A stretch of 64,000 bases of DNA from Dichotomocladium elegans (taxonomy: Eukaryota > Mucoromycota > Mucoromycetes > Mucorales > Lichtheimiaceae): NCBI GenBank assembly GCA_025716815.1, contig JAIXMN010000051.1:1-64000 (forward strand). The letters are read 5' to 3'. The notes below the pieces were generated by a model, which searched no databases, was not told where the DNA came from, and saw only the letters and a program-made list of their open reading frames with translations. A program made the position numbers and the translations under genes. Shown piece by piece: positions 22,501 through 34,582 of the stretch (position 1 is the first letter of the stretch; each line of letters begins with the position of its first letter).

Positions 22501-23516
22501 CCGGTCCAAGTCTGCTTGACTTGATTGGTAAATCTTTACAAGCACGATGCCGGAGTCGTATGAGGATAGATATCTCACATAGCTGAATAGATGCTTTTGA
22601 GCCGCCTACGCGCGCACTCGACAAGCCTCTTCGCCTGGGTGTCACCGACTTTTTCAAGGGCGGATTCAGCGCGAGTGGAGGCGTGTCTGTTGGTGGCACG
22701 GTGGATGCGGGCCATGTGCAAGTCGGCGAACAGGTGATGGTGGTCCCTGGCGGAGAAATTGGCGTTGTCAAAGCGATGCAAGTTAATGATGAGACTGCTG
22801 CATGGGCTGCAGCAGGTGATTCGGTTTTGATGACCCTTTCCGGGCTGGACATCTTGAATTTGAGGCAAGCAAGCAACAATGGACAGAGCAGACCGGGTTA
22901 TTGACTCCCCATCCAGCTCAGGCTGTGTTCTATGTAACCCACAGTTTCCTGTACCTATTTCCTCCTCATTCAACGCCCAGATTGTAGTGTTTGATATCAA
23001 GGCGCCGATCACCGTAGGCTTCCCTGTAAGAGCTTCCTTGTGTGGGATGAGAAGAGGATAGAGTGTTTGTGTGTGCGTGTGCGTGTGTGTTTCTGCGAGG
23101 AGATCGAGCTAATTCCAAGTCCTCGCTTTCTTAGGTCGTCCTCCACCACCAAAGCCTGGACGAGCCAGCATCGATAATGAAACTGATTTGCATCATCGAC
23201 AAATCTACGGGTGAAGTCGTCAAGAAGAATCCGAGGTAAATATGCAATATTAAGGAATGGATGAATCTAAAACAAGCGAATTACAGACATTTGTCCAAGG
23301 GTATGACTGCCAAAGTCAGTATTGTGACCAGTCGACCTATTCCTATTGAAACATTCAAGCAAAACAAGCAGCTTGGTCGACTTATGCTTCGAAGAGGCGG
23401 TGAGACAGTGGCTGCAGGTGTCGTCGATGAGGTATGGAGTATACCATGCGAAAAAAAAATCTCGGCTAGTCTAACACTATGAGCTTATGCCATAGATTTT
23501 GACGTTCGGTTCTTGA
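19554..23516 (+). CDS. HBS1: Hbs1-like ribosome-rescue GTPase
   Basis: Fourteen exons: 19554..19593, 19647..19694, 19773..19937, 19996..20061, 20293..21228, 21374..21857, 21950..22067, 22119..22265, 22344..22527, 22591..22864, 22917..23025, 23135..23235, 23287..23431, 23496..23516; about 945 aa. The N-terminus [12 protein letters not shown] and the following acidic stretch are diagnostic of Hbs1. Exon 5 encodes a long Ser/Thr-rich linker with repeated SLxxLAxxS motifs and then [12 protein letters not shown]. The eRF3/EF1A-type GTPase follows: GHVDAGKST at about residue 525, [20 protein letters not shown], then beta-barrel domains. With Dom34 it loads on stalled ribosomes. Intron 10 is GC-AG (GCAAGC donor). 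The exon 5 donor (GTCATC, 21229) is weak; a GTAATA at 21245 is an alternative whose phase does not fit the strong acceptor. Confidence 0.9.
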
Positions 23517-23914
23517 GAATGCAGTGTTCACCTGTATTATTATTAACGCACTTGTGCAATTATTAGACTTGACAATATTCCATATATAATAAGGAACGAT
23601 ATATTATGCCTTTTTCTATCTTCAAATGTGTGTATGTGGGGAGATGATATGTAGAAGACGCCTCGGAACCCGTTAACCTCTAGGTGATATCTGCTAAGTG
23701 TCCTCACTTCGAGCACGCTTCAACATGCGCATAGTTTTTAGAATGCAGAGGTATGCGTTATCCACATGCAGAAATGTCGATCAAGGCTTTCGACCATCTT
23801 TTGTTAAATTGATTATTTCCTTCTTTGAACTCCTGCATTTTTCAAAGGATAGCATTTCATTTCAAATTGCTGAAAGATCAGTGCTGCTGTCCTTGGTTTT
23901 CTTCATAACTGTAT
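23517..23914. other. Intergenic, 398 bp
   Basis: Lies between the HBS1 stop and the next start. AT-rich after the HBS1 stop (polyadenylation side). Nothing else recognised. Confidence 0.5.
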
Positions 23915-25465
23915 ATGCTCTTCCAATTCTTCACGGCACATAGCTTTTTGCGGCGCTTAACGACGCTTTCCATCCTTTCGGCCATTTTACTCATCGTTTG
24001 TTTTCTCATTTGGCAGCTTGAGCGGTCGTCAAAAGGTGGTCACCACTGCGATGCTGGTCTGTCATCCGTGAGGCTCGAGGGGCCTCATGAATCGAGAGAC
24101 GGAGACGCTATGAACGATGGTGTCGATCAAGCAGCTTACCGAGAGCTTGAGATGAAGCATGATCAAACCGAAATCCAGGTTATTCTCCGGGGGAACAAGG
24201 TGGAGCGCCGGCCCCGATGTGAAGACAAGGTGTATAAGATCGACTCAGATAAGCACGGGCTTGCGCCGGTTAGGGCCTCAACGCGGTACATGACGTACTT
24301 GCCCCATTCCGGGTTCCACAACCAGAGGATTGCGCTCATTAATGCGCTGCACCTTGCGTCGCTGCTGAACCGGACCTTACTTGTCCCGCCCGTGGTGCTT
24401 GGTGAGCCAATACACTGGCGCGAGGCGGATGAACTCGAGGCGTGGCATCGGCGACTGAGCAAAGCGTGCATGACTCGGTGTGTGCGGTCAGCCCAGGCGA
24501 GACACCGCATGTCTTTGGGGTGCAAGAAGAGTGCGAAGTACACCTCGCTACGGTGGGACAGGTTGTTTGATCTTCGTGCGCTCAAAAGCCGGATCGCGAT
24601 CCACTACCGGGACGACTATGACCCCGGTTATCTCGCCGAGCATTTTGGCATCGTTGAGGAGGATATCTTCAGAATCAAAGACTCGGTTCTTTACGATTAT
24701 CGCATTTCGGATGTGCCAAGACAGGGGGCCCTTGGCAAGTACCGGCGTGAGCTTTTGCTCGAAGATCTCCGCAGGCGGCCTGAGAAGCTCATTCAGTTTG
24801 GGTCTCTTTTTGGCACCGGCCGGATAGCGTTGGCATCAGCAAGGTCGACTACGTCAGACTCGGACGGCGCTGAGTTTCGCAATTTCATTGAAACACAATT
24901 TGTCCTGTCACGCAAGGGTGACGTGCTTGACGGTCTTTTTGACCTAGCCGAGGCGATCGTTGACCGGCTGGGCGGGTCGGGCCGTTTTCTGTCCGTTCAT
25001 GCGCGTGTGGGAGACAGCATCTTTGAGCGGTTTTCGGAAAAAGTGATGTCCAAGCTCTGGAGGGACCTGCAGGCGTATGTGCCGAAACAGCATCAACACG
25101 TTATGTCCGCCCAGGTGTGTTTGGATGCCATCCAAGCGAATACACTCGGGAATAATACCCAGGTGCTCTTCATGGCAACAGACGCATTCGTACCACGGGC
25201 ATCGCCTCTCCTGAAGCCTTTATTTGAGGCATTTCCATGCGTCATCACCCTCGAGGACGTGTTTGATTATGCCAACTCGGCGCTTGCGACCCTTGTCAAT
25301 CCAGAGGATGGGGTCGTGTATGGCAGATTCTTGGTCCCGTTTCTCGACAGCCTCGTCGCAAGCCGGAGTCGTGCATTTACTGGATCCATGTGGAGCACCT
25401 TCAGTGGGTACATTCGATTTCTACACAGCACGTACATGCGTAACAACACGATGTACAATACGTGA
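23915..25465 (+). CDS. O-fucosyltransferase-like type II membrane protein
   Basis: Single exon, 516 aa, one of the few intronless genes here. A short cytoplasmic N-terminus is followed by a hydrophobic anchor at about residues 14-34 (LSILSAILLIVCFLIWQL), then a lumenal domain, as in Golgi/ER glycosyltransferases. The PHSGFHNQRIALINALHLA block matches the nucleotide-sugar-binding start of the GDP-fucose O-fucosyltransferase superfamily (PF10250-type). LNRTLLVPPVV and the later FLSVHARVGDSIFE resemble its second conserved motif, with HARVGD in place of the usual His-x-Arg. The acceptor substrate and even the donor sugar are inference from the family. The gene ends with a Tyr/Asn-rich tail. Confidence 0.72.
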   Translation: MLFQFFTAHSFLRRLTTLSILSAILLIVCFLIWQLERSSKGGHHCDAGLSSVRLEGPHESRDGDAMNDGVDQAAYRELEMKHDQTEIQVILRGNKVERRPRCEDKVYKIDSDKHGLAPVRASTRYMTYLPHSGFHNQRIALINALHLASLLNRTLLVPPVVLGEPIHWREADELEAWHRRLSKACMTRCVRSAQARHRMSLGCKKSAKYTSLRWDRLFDLRALKSRIAIHYRDDYDPGYLAEHFGIVEEDIFRIKDSVLYDYRISDVPRQGALGKYRRELLLEDLRRRPEKLIQFGSLFGTGRIALASARSTTSDSDGAEFRNFIETQFVLSRKGDVLDGLFDLAEAIVDRLGGSGRFLSVHARVGDSIFERFSEKVMSKLWRDLQAYVPKQHQHVMSAQVCLDAIQANTLGNNTQVLFMATDAFVPRASPLLKPLFEAFPCVITLEDVFDYANSALATLVNPEDGVVYGRFLVPFLDSLVASRSRAFTGSMWSTFSGYIRFLHSTYMRNNTMYNT

Positions 25466-27378
25466 ACAGGAGATACAATGTATATCCAGATTTGATCTTC
25501 CTCTATTTTTTCACACCTACTTATTCTCGCACGTCATTAAAGAAATTTGCCCGTATGAAACGGCTGGTCCGTAACAACGCAACGGTGTGGAACGACCGAG
25601 AGCAAAAAAAAAAACATTGTCACTGAGCGATATATAGAAAGATTCCTCGCTTCTTCATGCGGCGTTGAGGCTATTCCGGCAGTGTAAATGATGTGCCAGA
25701 TAATGATCTACTGCCTTGGTTGATATCTTGTGTGTACATCCCTACAGGGTGGTCCTGAATGATTTGGTCCGAGCTAAACAGCCAGATGAAGGCATCCTCT
25801 GAAATCCCCTACAGACGAGACAAGGATGTGTGATCCCAGTTTTGGTAGGTGCATCGAATCAAGATCACCGAGAGTTAGGATATGGTGTGGGTGAAATGGG
25901 GAAGGGGTTGATAGTTTTTCTAAAGTCCTTTTGAAAAAGATTCCATGTAGGCTTATGTTACTTGAGTTTTACATGGATGACATTTAATCATTCCCAGTGC
26001 GGTTTAACCGCTGTGAGAAATTCATCCGGTACCATGCAGCCCGGTCACTCGTGGGACTTTTTTGCAGTTGGGAGATGTGTTTAAGGTATGTCGTTGTGGG
26101 AGACTGAATTAGGTTCTAGTAATCATTAGGCCAGTGCTATGCGACCTTTCGCATGTATTGATGCATGCGGTGTTGCGCCAATGGAACGTTGCAAATGACA
26201 GTTGGGGGGTGGGGACCGTGCTGATCCTGCAGGAGGGATGTCTATCTGTGTAAGAGAAGCAATGCTCGCTACTGTTTCTAAAAAGGAAACTCTTTTTAAA
26301 TTGGTCTTACCAAAAGCGTAAAGAAGAGAGAGTGAGATAGATAGCGTTTCTTGCTTGAATAATCTTAGAGAGGCCTTCTGCTCTCGTAAAATGGATAGTG
26401 TCCAGGTTAGATGTTTCGTATTTTCTTAAATGATATAAGAATTTATTTATACAGCCGTATTCCAATATCGCACCGTTTATTTCATAAGGCAGGGAACCGG
26501 AGAGCTGTACAAGAAAACACACGGCGGAACAATTTACAGTAGGGCGGGGAAAACATTATTCACCGCCCAAAGCCTAACGTCTCCGTCCGGAATGGTTACA
26601 CTTCACCTGGCCGTCATCGCTTGAAGATAATTGCTTAAACTATCAGGAGAACCAAACGCGGATGCCTAGAAGTCTCTTTGCGCGTGCGGAAAGGTGTCAC
26701 CAATGGGGCCGGATATCTTCTTTCGCTAAATTACTTCTCAGAAAGGCAATGCTGAATCGAAATGCGAAGATGAAATGGCAATATCAGAACATGGTGGCGT
26801 AAAGTGAGGAGGATTACAAAGCCCAAATCGATGGAACTGCGGATCAAGAGATGCAAAATAAGATGGTAGGACCGAAAATTGGGAGGAGAAGTATGGTCCA
26901 TATATTTGATACGAAAAGAAGAAAATGCTTTTACCGCTTTGTAATAGTGAATCATTGCTTTCTCTTTCATGTATGTGTTTATATATACGGAATATTGCTT
27001 TCCAGCATTCGCTGACGATTTAACCATCAGTATGATCCCATTTGAGATCAATGACTTTTACCTTGCCATCCCCGGCTTCCCGATAAATGTGGTTTTTTTC
27101 TTGGACATGAAAAGTGTACCAGGAATGGAAAGTTATGTGTAACACACAACAATTTACGCCGACGGAGACCGGGAACCTCCATTGCGAAAACAATGACAGT
27201 GTGGGACAAAATGTCTAATTACCAGGCTTGGACTTTTATGGATGCTGGATGGATAGTGTGACAGAGGACGAAACCCTTATATGCCCGGATCATTGAATAT
27301 AAAAGAAATACATATTCCTGATCCCGCTCCCCCTAACGCTATATCCTACTGCTACCCACCCATCCAGCAGATCGAACC
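25466..27378. other. Intergenic, 1.9 kb, no gene seen
   Basis: Short open frames here are unlike any family I recognise. The DNA is AT-rich with scattered homopolymers (A-run at about 25604). The 3' end carries the promoter of the RlpA-like gene. Confidence 0.5.
27298..27305 (+). promoter_or_regulatory. TATA box of RlpA-like gene
   Basis: TATAAAAG lies about 74 bp upstream of the ATG at 27379, in a sensible place for a fungal TATA element. Spacing and sequence are the only evidence. Confidence 0.45.
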
Positions 27379-28353
27379 ATGCGATCCCTTTCCGCTCTTT
27401 TCCTATTGTTCGCCGCAGGCGGCGCCCAAGCCAAGTTCTTTTTCTGGGAGCGCCGCAATGCAATGCCGCCATCCTCTTCCATCAATTGCACATCCACCTT
27501 GGAACAGGCTGTTGTGGGATCCAATGAGACCTACTTGAACATCCAAGGCACCCAGATTGAGTCTTCCTGCTTTGTTGACGACGCAGCCATTGAGGCATCG
27601 TTCTTGCACGTCTTCTCCCAAGAAACCTCTGTCTTTTACGATGCAAATGGAGCGATCTACACTGGTCAAGATTGCGACCTCGTTGTGTCCGGTCGCATTG
27701 AGCAACAGAATGATGATACGAAAGTCTCCCTCGAAATCCCCATTGCCAAGGTAATTTCTGTGGATTGTGCCACCACAACAAGCCATCTTGAAAAGCGCGG
27801 TGGCCGTCACGATAAAAATCGCCGTCGGCGCCAAAGCAGCAAGAAACGTAAAACAACTACTACCAGGAAGCCTACTACCACTACCAAGAGAACAGCCAAT
27901 ACTACCAAGAGACCAACTGCTACCACAACCAAGAGACCAACTTCTACCACAACCAAGAGACCAACTGCTACCACAACCAAGAGACCAACTGCTACCACAA
28001 CCAAGAGGACCTCTACCACCACGACTAAGGCAACCCCGACAAGCAGCAGCGGGGAGATATCGGGACAGGTCACGTGGTTCAACCCCGACGTCGGTGCGTG
28101 CGGTGATGAGAATTCTGACAATGACATGATTGCGGCTCTGGGCGGATATTGGTATGGTGATATGGATTCCGTCAGCAAGTACTGCGGCAAAAAGATCTCC
28201 ATCACGGGACCCAAGGGCAACAGCATCGTTCTCACTGTCAAGGACGCCTGTCCGCCATGTGATAAAGGTCATGTTGATATCTCGCCTGCCGCATTTCGCA
28301 AACTCGGTGACCTTGATGACGGTATCCTCAAGGTCCACTGGCACTTTTTGTAA
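27379..28353 (+). CDS. Secreted RlpA-like (DPBB) protein with Thr/Lys-rich linker
   Basis: Single exon, 324 aa. Residues 1-18 (MRSLSALFLLFAAGGAQA) form a clear signal peptide. About 20-155 is an unassigned N-terminal region with a few Cys. About 155-220 is a low-complexity linker of TTTKRPTA-type octapeptides, which should be O-glycosylated. About 222-324 is a double-psi beta-barrel of the RlpA/barwin/expansin type (GQVTWFNPDVGACGDEN, YCGKKISITGP, VKDACPPCDKGHVDIS, FRKLGDLDDGILKVHW). In fungi such proteins are cell-wall or secreted factors; many lack the bacterial lytic activity. The catalytic Asp-His arrangement is only partly visible, so enzymatic activity is uncertain. A TATA box sits upstream. 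Confidence 0.85.
   Translation: MRSLSALFLLFAAGGAQAKFFFWERRNAMPPSSSINCTSTLEQAVVGSNETYLNIQGTQIESSCFVDDAAIEASFLHVFSQETSVFYDANGAIYTGQDCDLVVSGRIEQQNDDTKVSLEIPIAKVISVDCATTTSHLEKRGGRHDKNRRRRQSSKKRKTTTTRKPTTTTKRTANTTKRPTATTTKRPTSTTTKRPTATTTKRPTATTTKRTSTTTTKATPTSSSGEISGQVTWFNPDVGACGDENSDNDMIAALGGYWYGDMDSVSKYCGKKISITGPKGNSIVLTVKDACPPCDKGHVDISPAAFRKLGDLDDGILKVHWHFL
27898..28030 (+). repeat. In-gene 24-bp tandem repeat
   Basis: About five units of a 24-bp sequence encoding TTTKRPTA with minor variation. It codes the linker of the RlpA-like protein. Length variation between strains is likely. Confidence 0.85.
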
Positions 28354-31300
28354 AACAACGGATCAACTGTTCTGCTGGGCAGAGTTTCGTAGACATTTGT
28401 ACAAAGATCTATAAACACACATATATAAATCACAATCATTGTTGTTCTTCTCCCCCTTTTCTCTTTACGCCTAGATGGTTGTTGTCAAAATAAATGATTT
28501 TATTACAAAGAAAAAAACCAAGGGATCCGCAACCACAATCATCGAACTAGAAAGAAATCAAAAAGAAAGATCAGATTTGATGATCTCTAGGATTCATGTG
28601 AAAATGCCTTGTACATACAAAGACCATCTTCTAAAAAAGAAATCGGTAGCTAAACGGTGATATTCTCAATGAAGAGCAGGTTAATATTGAAGTACAATAT
28701 TATGATGCGTTGCTATCAACATATCTTTGTTCAATTGCCATATAGAAAAGTAATCATAACCTTTTGCTGCATCGTACTCATTTGATCAGGCGTAAGCCAT
28801 ATGATGAATTATAACCAATCGAATTTTAGAGGGTAATATCCAGACGTACCGGTTCAACATGGCATTCTGAGGATACACCGTAACTGCAGAAAACAAGAAC
28901 TGATCTTGATGGCTGATTGATATATAGTCACCGTTCGATACCAGTAGAGCGTTTTATCAGTTTCATTTTCCCAAAAGCATGGCTATTTAAAGCCAGTTGT
29001 TGGTGGTGGTTTTATCTGGTCAAACCGCTCTACCTCGCCTACGTTTCCCAGCTTTATTACCTGTCTTGCAAAAACTGTGTGGGAGTGTATATATGCGGAA
29101 CATCTGATATGCCAACATGGACACAATCGGACTCTCAAAAACAAACTGCAATGCATGTACATGCTTCATGAATATCAAACTTTCCCTGGTCACTCAGACG
29201 ATCTCGCACGGCCCGTCCATGCGGACCATACAGCGGCGTATTAATTGACAGGTTACTCGAATACTGTGGGAGTTTCACTGCGTTGGACTGACACACAGAC
29301 GCATCTTCATGTCACACTTCCCCTTCAGCAAGTCTTATCTTAGTCAAATCTGAGTTTGTTTGGGGGCTTCAGATGTCAATCTTTACATGTCAAGCGGAGA
29401 CCGTCCAATGCGGAAGATTCGTGTTCAGGCATTGCGAAAAGAAACAAAATAAAATTAGGAGTGGAAGTGTCTTCCCTCAAATGTCCTTTTATAGTAAAAC
29501 TGTCAACCATTTGCGTACATAAAGGCTCTCTTCTGATGAATATTGTGCACCCTACGAATCATGTGAATCTAATCCTACCCGCGAAAGGAACCGTTGTTGG
29601 CGCTAATATATTTTCCTATAAACTACAACGTCTGTGCTACGAAAAATGCCACCCATTGGACCTGGACTGTTCGCTTCGTCAACTTGCCACTATAAAAATG
29701 GAAACAGGGAATAAAAACCTGCCCTATGGACACAAGGTGCTTTCTCAAGGCGAACGCATACTTCAACGGGCAATTCCTTTCTCCAACCGCACATCCTTTT
29801 TCATACGATAGACATGGATGTAGTTCTTTCCGGAATTCTTCCTCTTCGCTTCTTGAAATATTATTGCTTCAATTATTCTTTTGCTTGCACTTCCCGAAAA
29901 AATACTCCACCCTACTACTTCTTCCTTCCTACCTTTGACCGGCAGCCAACCGAAGATCCTGTAGATCGCAAAATTCTGCACGTATTGAATTCAGAGAAGT
30001 CGATAGATCACATGTCGGACATATTGTAACAAATTCGCCAGCGCAAAAGGAAAATGCCACAAGCAAATGTAAATGACACGACTTCAATAACGGGAGCTCT
30101 CAAGCTAGGGATTGCGACATCGTAGTGATAATTGGGTTTCATAGCAAATTCTTTTGTGGGCTATGTCTTCCCGCCCGACTATCAATATGCGAGTTGTACA
30201 TTTCGTTTGCATCCTTATTTCTGTGAATTCCACTTCATCTTGCTGCCTCCCCTCGCTTGCCTCCACTATAGATCTGTAAAGTATCTTTCCCTCTGTTCTA
30301 GACTGGCCATAGTTTATTCTACTTACCTCAGGAAGAAATTCACGTATCATGCTCATAAACGCGGAGTTAATACCTCTGTCTGCATTAAAACCATCTCCAT
30401 TTCTACATTCAGCGTCACCAACGATTATCGTGAACGTGCTCCACGACCGAGCTTCATAAAATAGCGAGTATAAAACACCGTTTCGCCCATTTCCTCCTCT
30501 ATTGAAATACTTGTATCCGTTGCTGGTCGAGCTCTATAGTCCAAGGAACGATATTCATAGCAATCCACTCAGCGCTTTCATCAACGAATGGTCCTCGGTC
30601 TCGGCCATTACCTGTCTCCGCGTTGCTGTCTGCTTACTCATAATAGTTTCCAAAGTAAATGTGTTTATCAATCGCGTCTCTTCTCAACTAGATGCGTCGA
30701 GTATCCGCCCCAACCTCAATTACAATTTTACTAATACTCTTCCGAAATTGTTTGAGTACCATGAGCGAAGATAATAAAATTATGACTTGCAGATGCGTAC
30801 TCTTAAAATTTAGTGCCCATCCACACGCATTCAAAGTCAAGTGACATAGGTATCGGTCATGTACAGCACCTGCTACTACATATTACACATTGCAACGCGA
30901 TGCGGCACGGGCAGCAGTGACCAGCGGCTATCCATGCACTCTGTGTATCCTGCCCATCCATCATCCCTCTCAATCACACATGTCTGTTCACGCGCTTGCC
31001 ACCCTTTTGCAAATCAGACGGAAAGGGATGAGAGCGCGGGACATAGTGAATTCAGAGGAAACAATAGAATGAGCACCGTGAAGCAGCCTGATATATTTAA
31101 GTTTATATCAAAGAAGGGAACGCTTATCATTCCATAAAGATCTGGTCAACTTGAACGTTTACCTATGCCTCTGGGAGTGTGAAGATCTTTACTGCTACCC
31201 GATCTCTTGGATGGTATCAAATCTTAACAAAGATTCCAGCTAAAGCGCTCTTTAGATGTGTCCGAGTTATGAACCTGGCACCTGAGCAGGTTGAAAAGTG

Positions 31301-34300
31301 TACGCTGAAGCCATTCTCCCATTGTATGGCCCGAGAGACTTGGCAGAGCAACAGCCATTGGAGAGCCACAGGTCACGTTACCGTCTGAGCATGAAATAAA
31401 AGACTATAAAAGCTGCGATTTTCTTGGTGATATGAAATCCTTTGTACTCCGTTTTCTGTTTTGTCGATTTGTCATTTGCCCTTGCTTTGTCTTTCCGCGG
31501 AGAATAGAAGGCGCTTTGTTAAACGGGCGGATTTCGCTAGGATTCGTCTTACACAATTGGCCTTTCTCGTGTTCCGGCGTCGCTGCAGGCGCCACCTTGT
31601 CTTGTCCCAGGAAATGATCAAAGTAAGCGTGTCGAAAAATGTCCCCGCTTTTCGGTTTCTATCGGTTTGTCATTTTTCAGATCTTTCATCGACGTTTTCC
31701 CGGGTAATGGAAAAGGCTGAAGTATTATGCAAAAATGACGCTTTTTTTTTCTTTGTGATTTCTTTTTTTCTAAAAAAAAGTAACCTAAAAGACTCTCGTT
31801 TTTTTTCTTCACTTTTTTTTGAGGATATAAAAAAAAAAAGGTGAAAAAAGCTCTTTTGTTATCCTCTTCTTTTTTTTTTCGCTTCGCGTTTTTTTTTTTT
31901 TGAGGACAAAAAAAAAAAAAAACGGAATTTTTTTTTTGCGATACCGCGACATACCGCGACATACCGCGACACACCGCGACATACCGCGACACACCGCGAC
32001 ACGTGACACCGCATCTCCCTGATTGTGCAATTCCCTATCCACAACATCGTGCAGCTCCTCATGTGTTATCAGAGCAACTTGTAACTTCGCCTCAACCACC
32101 GGCTCCTCGGCGCTTATCCCCAAGCTACTTGCAACATTGGCTCGATAACTAGCTCCATTTATCCAGTGCCATCCTTTGCGCGCATGCTGTCCCCACCTTG
32201 CCATTGACCTCGCCATAGACCTGCCTCACAAGACCGTGATCTTGGTGGACCTTTTCTCCATTGGCTCAATATGATCTTCCCTGCCCGGACCTACCACAAC
32301 ACCCCTCCTGGTTCCTATATAGACGTTCCTCGTCTGATTGTATACATTATTTTATAGCTCATAATCCAGGGCACATATGCATATCCATCACATTATTGCC
32401 AGTAAAAATCAATCAATTATCTTGTTTCTTCCCTCTATCCAAGCTATGTGGTTCTCCTCTTGGCCTCTGTGCTTCTTGTCTCCTCCATTCCTGTATTATT
32501 CAAATCCGACTCGATACTTCTTGCTCCCTATTGGCTGTTGCGCTACTGTCTCTTCCTCTCTTTCTACCCTGTCTTGTTTTGCTGGATAGCAATTAGTACC
32601 TTCCTGCCTAGTCCTACCTTCTGCTCCTCATTCTTCCTCTTCGATCCAAACCTGGTCCCGACCTTGTCCATCTCTTTACACTCAATTGATCTGTGCCTCT
32701 CTCAACAGCTGAAGCAATCCTGAATTGAGCCTGTTGTGAATCCTAGCCCTCCCTGCTTTCCTCATTTTGTCCTTCCTCTTATTTGATCCTATTGTCCCGT
32801 TTTCCTTCCATTCCCTCTCCTCACTTCTTCATCTCCGGTCAATGTGGGTCCTTCATGCCGTAGCCATTTTGTCGAACAGGTGAGAGCTACCACTCTATTG
32901 AGCCACACTGTCCATACCGCCTATTCCTTCTAGACAGGTTCTCTACATCTTAACTCTTATTACGTCTTTTTACAGTACATCTATTCGTTGCCAGCATGGG
33001 TAACGGCATCGAGATACGGGGTGGGGGAGGAGAAAACTTTCTTTTCCATATGCGCAATGACCCACAAAATGTTGGAGAACAAATACCCGTCCCTCTGTGA
33101 GATGGATAGGAATTGTCATCTAAGAGTATCTTCAATGGTAAAGACCCTACATTAAAATGACATTCCCTTGATTGAAATGAAGCACAAAATGTTCAGGAAA
33201 AACACATGGTCTTTATTATTTTTCTTGCTGAATCATCACGCATGGCCGGTAAATAAGGGGATCTGAACTGGGAAATTTGAGGAGGATAAGCATTTTTTTC
33301 AGGTTGCATTTATCTTGCTTGTCGCCGTAGATCAAGAACTGGATGTTTTATGGGGTTGAAATTCTCGTCTTCATAACATTGGGTGGTCGTTACCCACTTG
33401 CACCGGGTATTTTTCGCAAGTAGGGAGCCCTCCAAGCAAGTGTGATCGACCAGGAAGTCAAGTCAATCTGTGTCTTGTGTCCTACTTGTTAAACGTCCTC
33501 ATCGAATATGTATGGATGTGTGTGCGTTGGGGATGTCAAGTCTGTAGCGAAGGGAAAACCACTTTCTAGGTCATTTCTGACGCTGTTGCGTAATATACGC
33601 TCATGTTAGTATAATATGTGGCCAAGAGGAATGTGCTGAAGGTTAGGAGACTCAAGGTCACTTCTTTCTTCCCCTGTTTCTACCACTCAAAATGCGGAAG
33701 GTCAAGAGCAAGCACATTGGCTCATCACATGTGCGCGCACCCGCCTGACAAAAAGCGGGAGAAGACGTGGGCCCTTCCGAGGAATATCTCAAAATGATGC
33801 TGAGGCGGCCATTTCTCGCCTATAATATGCAAAACAAAGGTAAATTGGCCATGTAGACCGTACGGCTTATGTAACGATATCCCAACTCGCGACATTTGAA
33901 TGCGCAACCATCACTGACCCGATGCCGTTAGAAGCCTTTGCCATGCTGCTTCATCTGCGGAAGGAAAAGAGAGTAGAACCAATCTTCTAGAAGAAGTTGG
34001 TTGAAATATAAATATTGCTCCCATGCATCAGTATAAATTGTTTGATGTGTTTCAGTGAGAGAATGAGCTGTATGCGATGGTCAATAAGAGTTTATTTCTA
34101 ACGGACTCAGTCGAATGCCATCTCACCAAGCTTACGTCGAAATGTGCTCGATAAGATCATGACACTGCGCTTTCACAGACAGTACTGAGCAGGATTGCCG
34201 AACTAATCCACAACTTCTAAAAGCACGCCTCAAATATCTTCCAATCCCGACACCATCAAGGTTGCTAATCAGTAATGCATGGTACGATAACATTCGATGG

Positions 34301-34582
34301 CTATCGCCTGTATCATCCCGGTTACCCTGTTCTGATAACCATATAAAGCGAGTTTTTTTTTCAATAGTAAAGAGGATCCCATATTTCGCACAACTTCAAA
34401 AGCAGAGCCAATTACTGTGAGCAGTGCACATTTATTTACCGCCCGAATGACTTTTGTGATCACCTATGCAGGCATAATCTCGGGTAGGGTTTACAGGATG
34501 ATTATGTTGTGGATGTGAAATACACCTGCGATGCAGCGCGTGCATATATGTAGGACTATCAACATTTCTCCCTGTCAAAAGC
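28354..34582. other. 6.2-kb region without recognisable genes
   Basis: No frame here is long or family-like. Long A and T homopolymers cluster at 31740-31935, followed by a decamer array (separate entry). From 32260 to 32840 the plus strand is strikingly pyrimidine-rich, downstream of a TATATAGA at about 32318, which could be a promoter-like or solo-LTR segment; I could not establish boundaries. The remainder (28.4-31.4 and 33.0-34.5 kb) is AT-rich unique sequence. Confidence 0.45.
31939..32003 (+). repeat. Decamer minisatellite (ATACCGCGAC / ACACCGCGAC)
   Basis: Six tandem 10-bp units at 31941-32000, alternating T and C at one position, directly after a poly-A run. The CGCG core is unusual in this AT-rich stretch. 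It is not CRISPR-like, because there are no spacers. Confidence 0.85.

Noticed and set aside
31939..32003. CRISPR-like array
   Set aside because: Units are 10 bp, directly tandem, without spacers, in a eukaryotic genome.
32004..32840. Solo LTR of a Ty3-type retrotransposon
   Set aside because: TATA-like and pyrimidine-rich segments are suggestive, but I found no matching second copy, no clear TG...CA ends and no target duplication.
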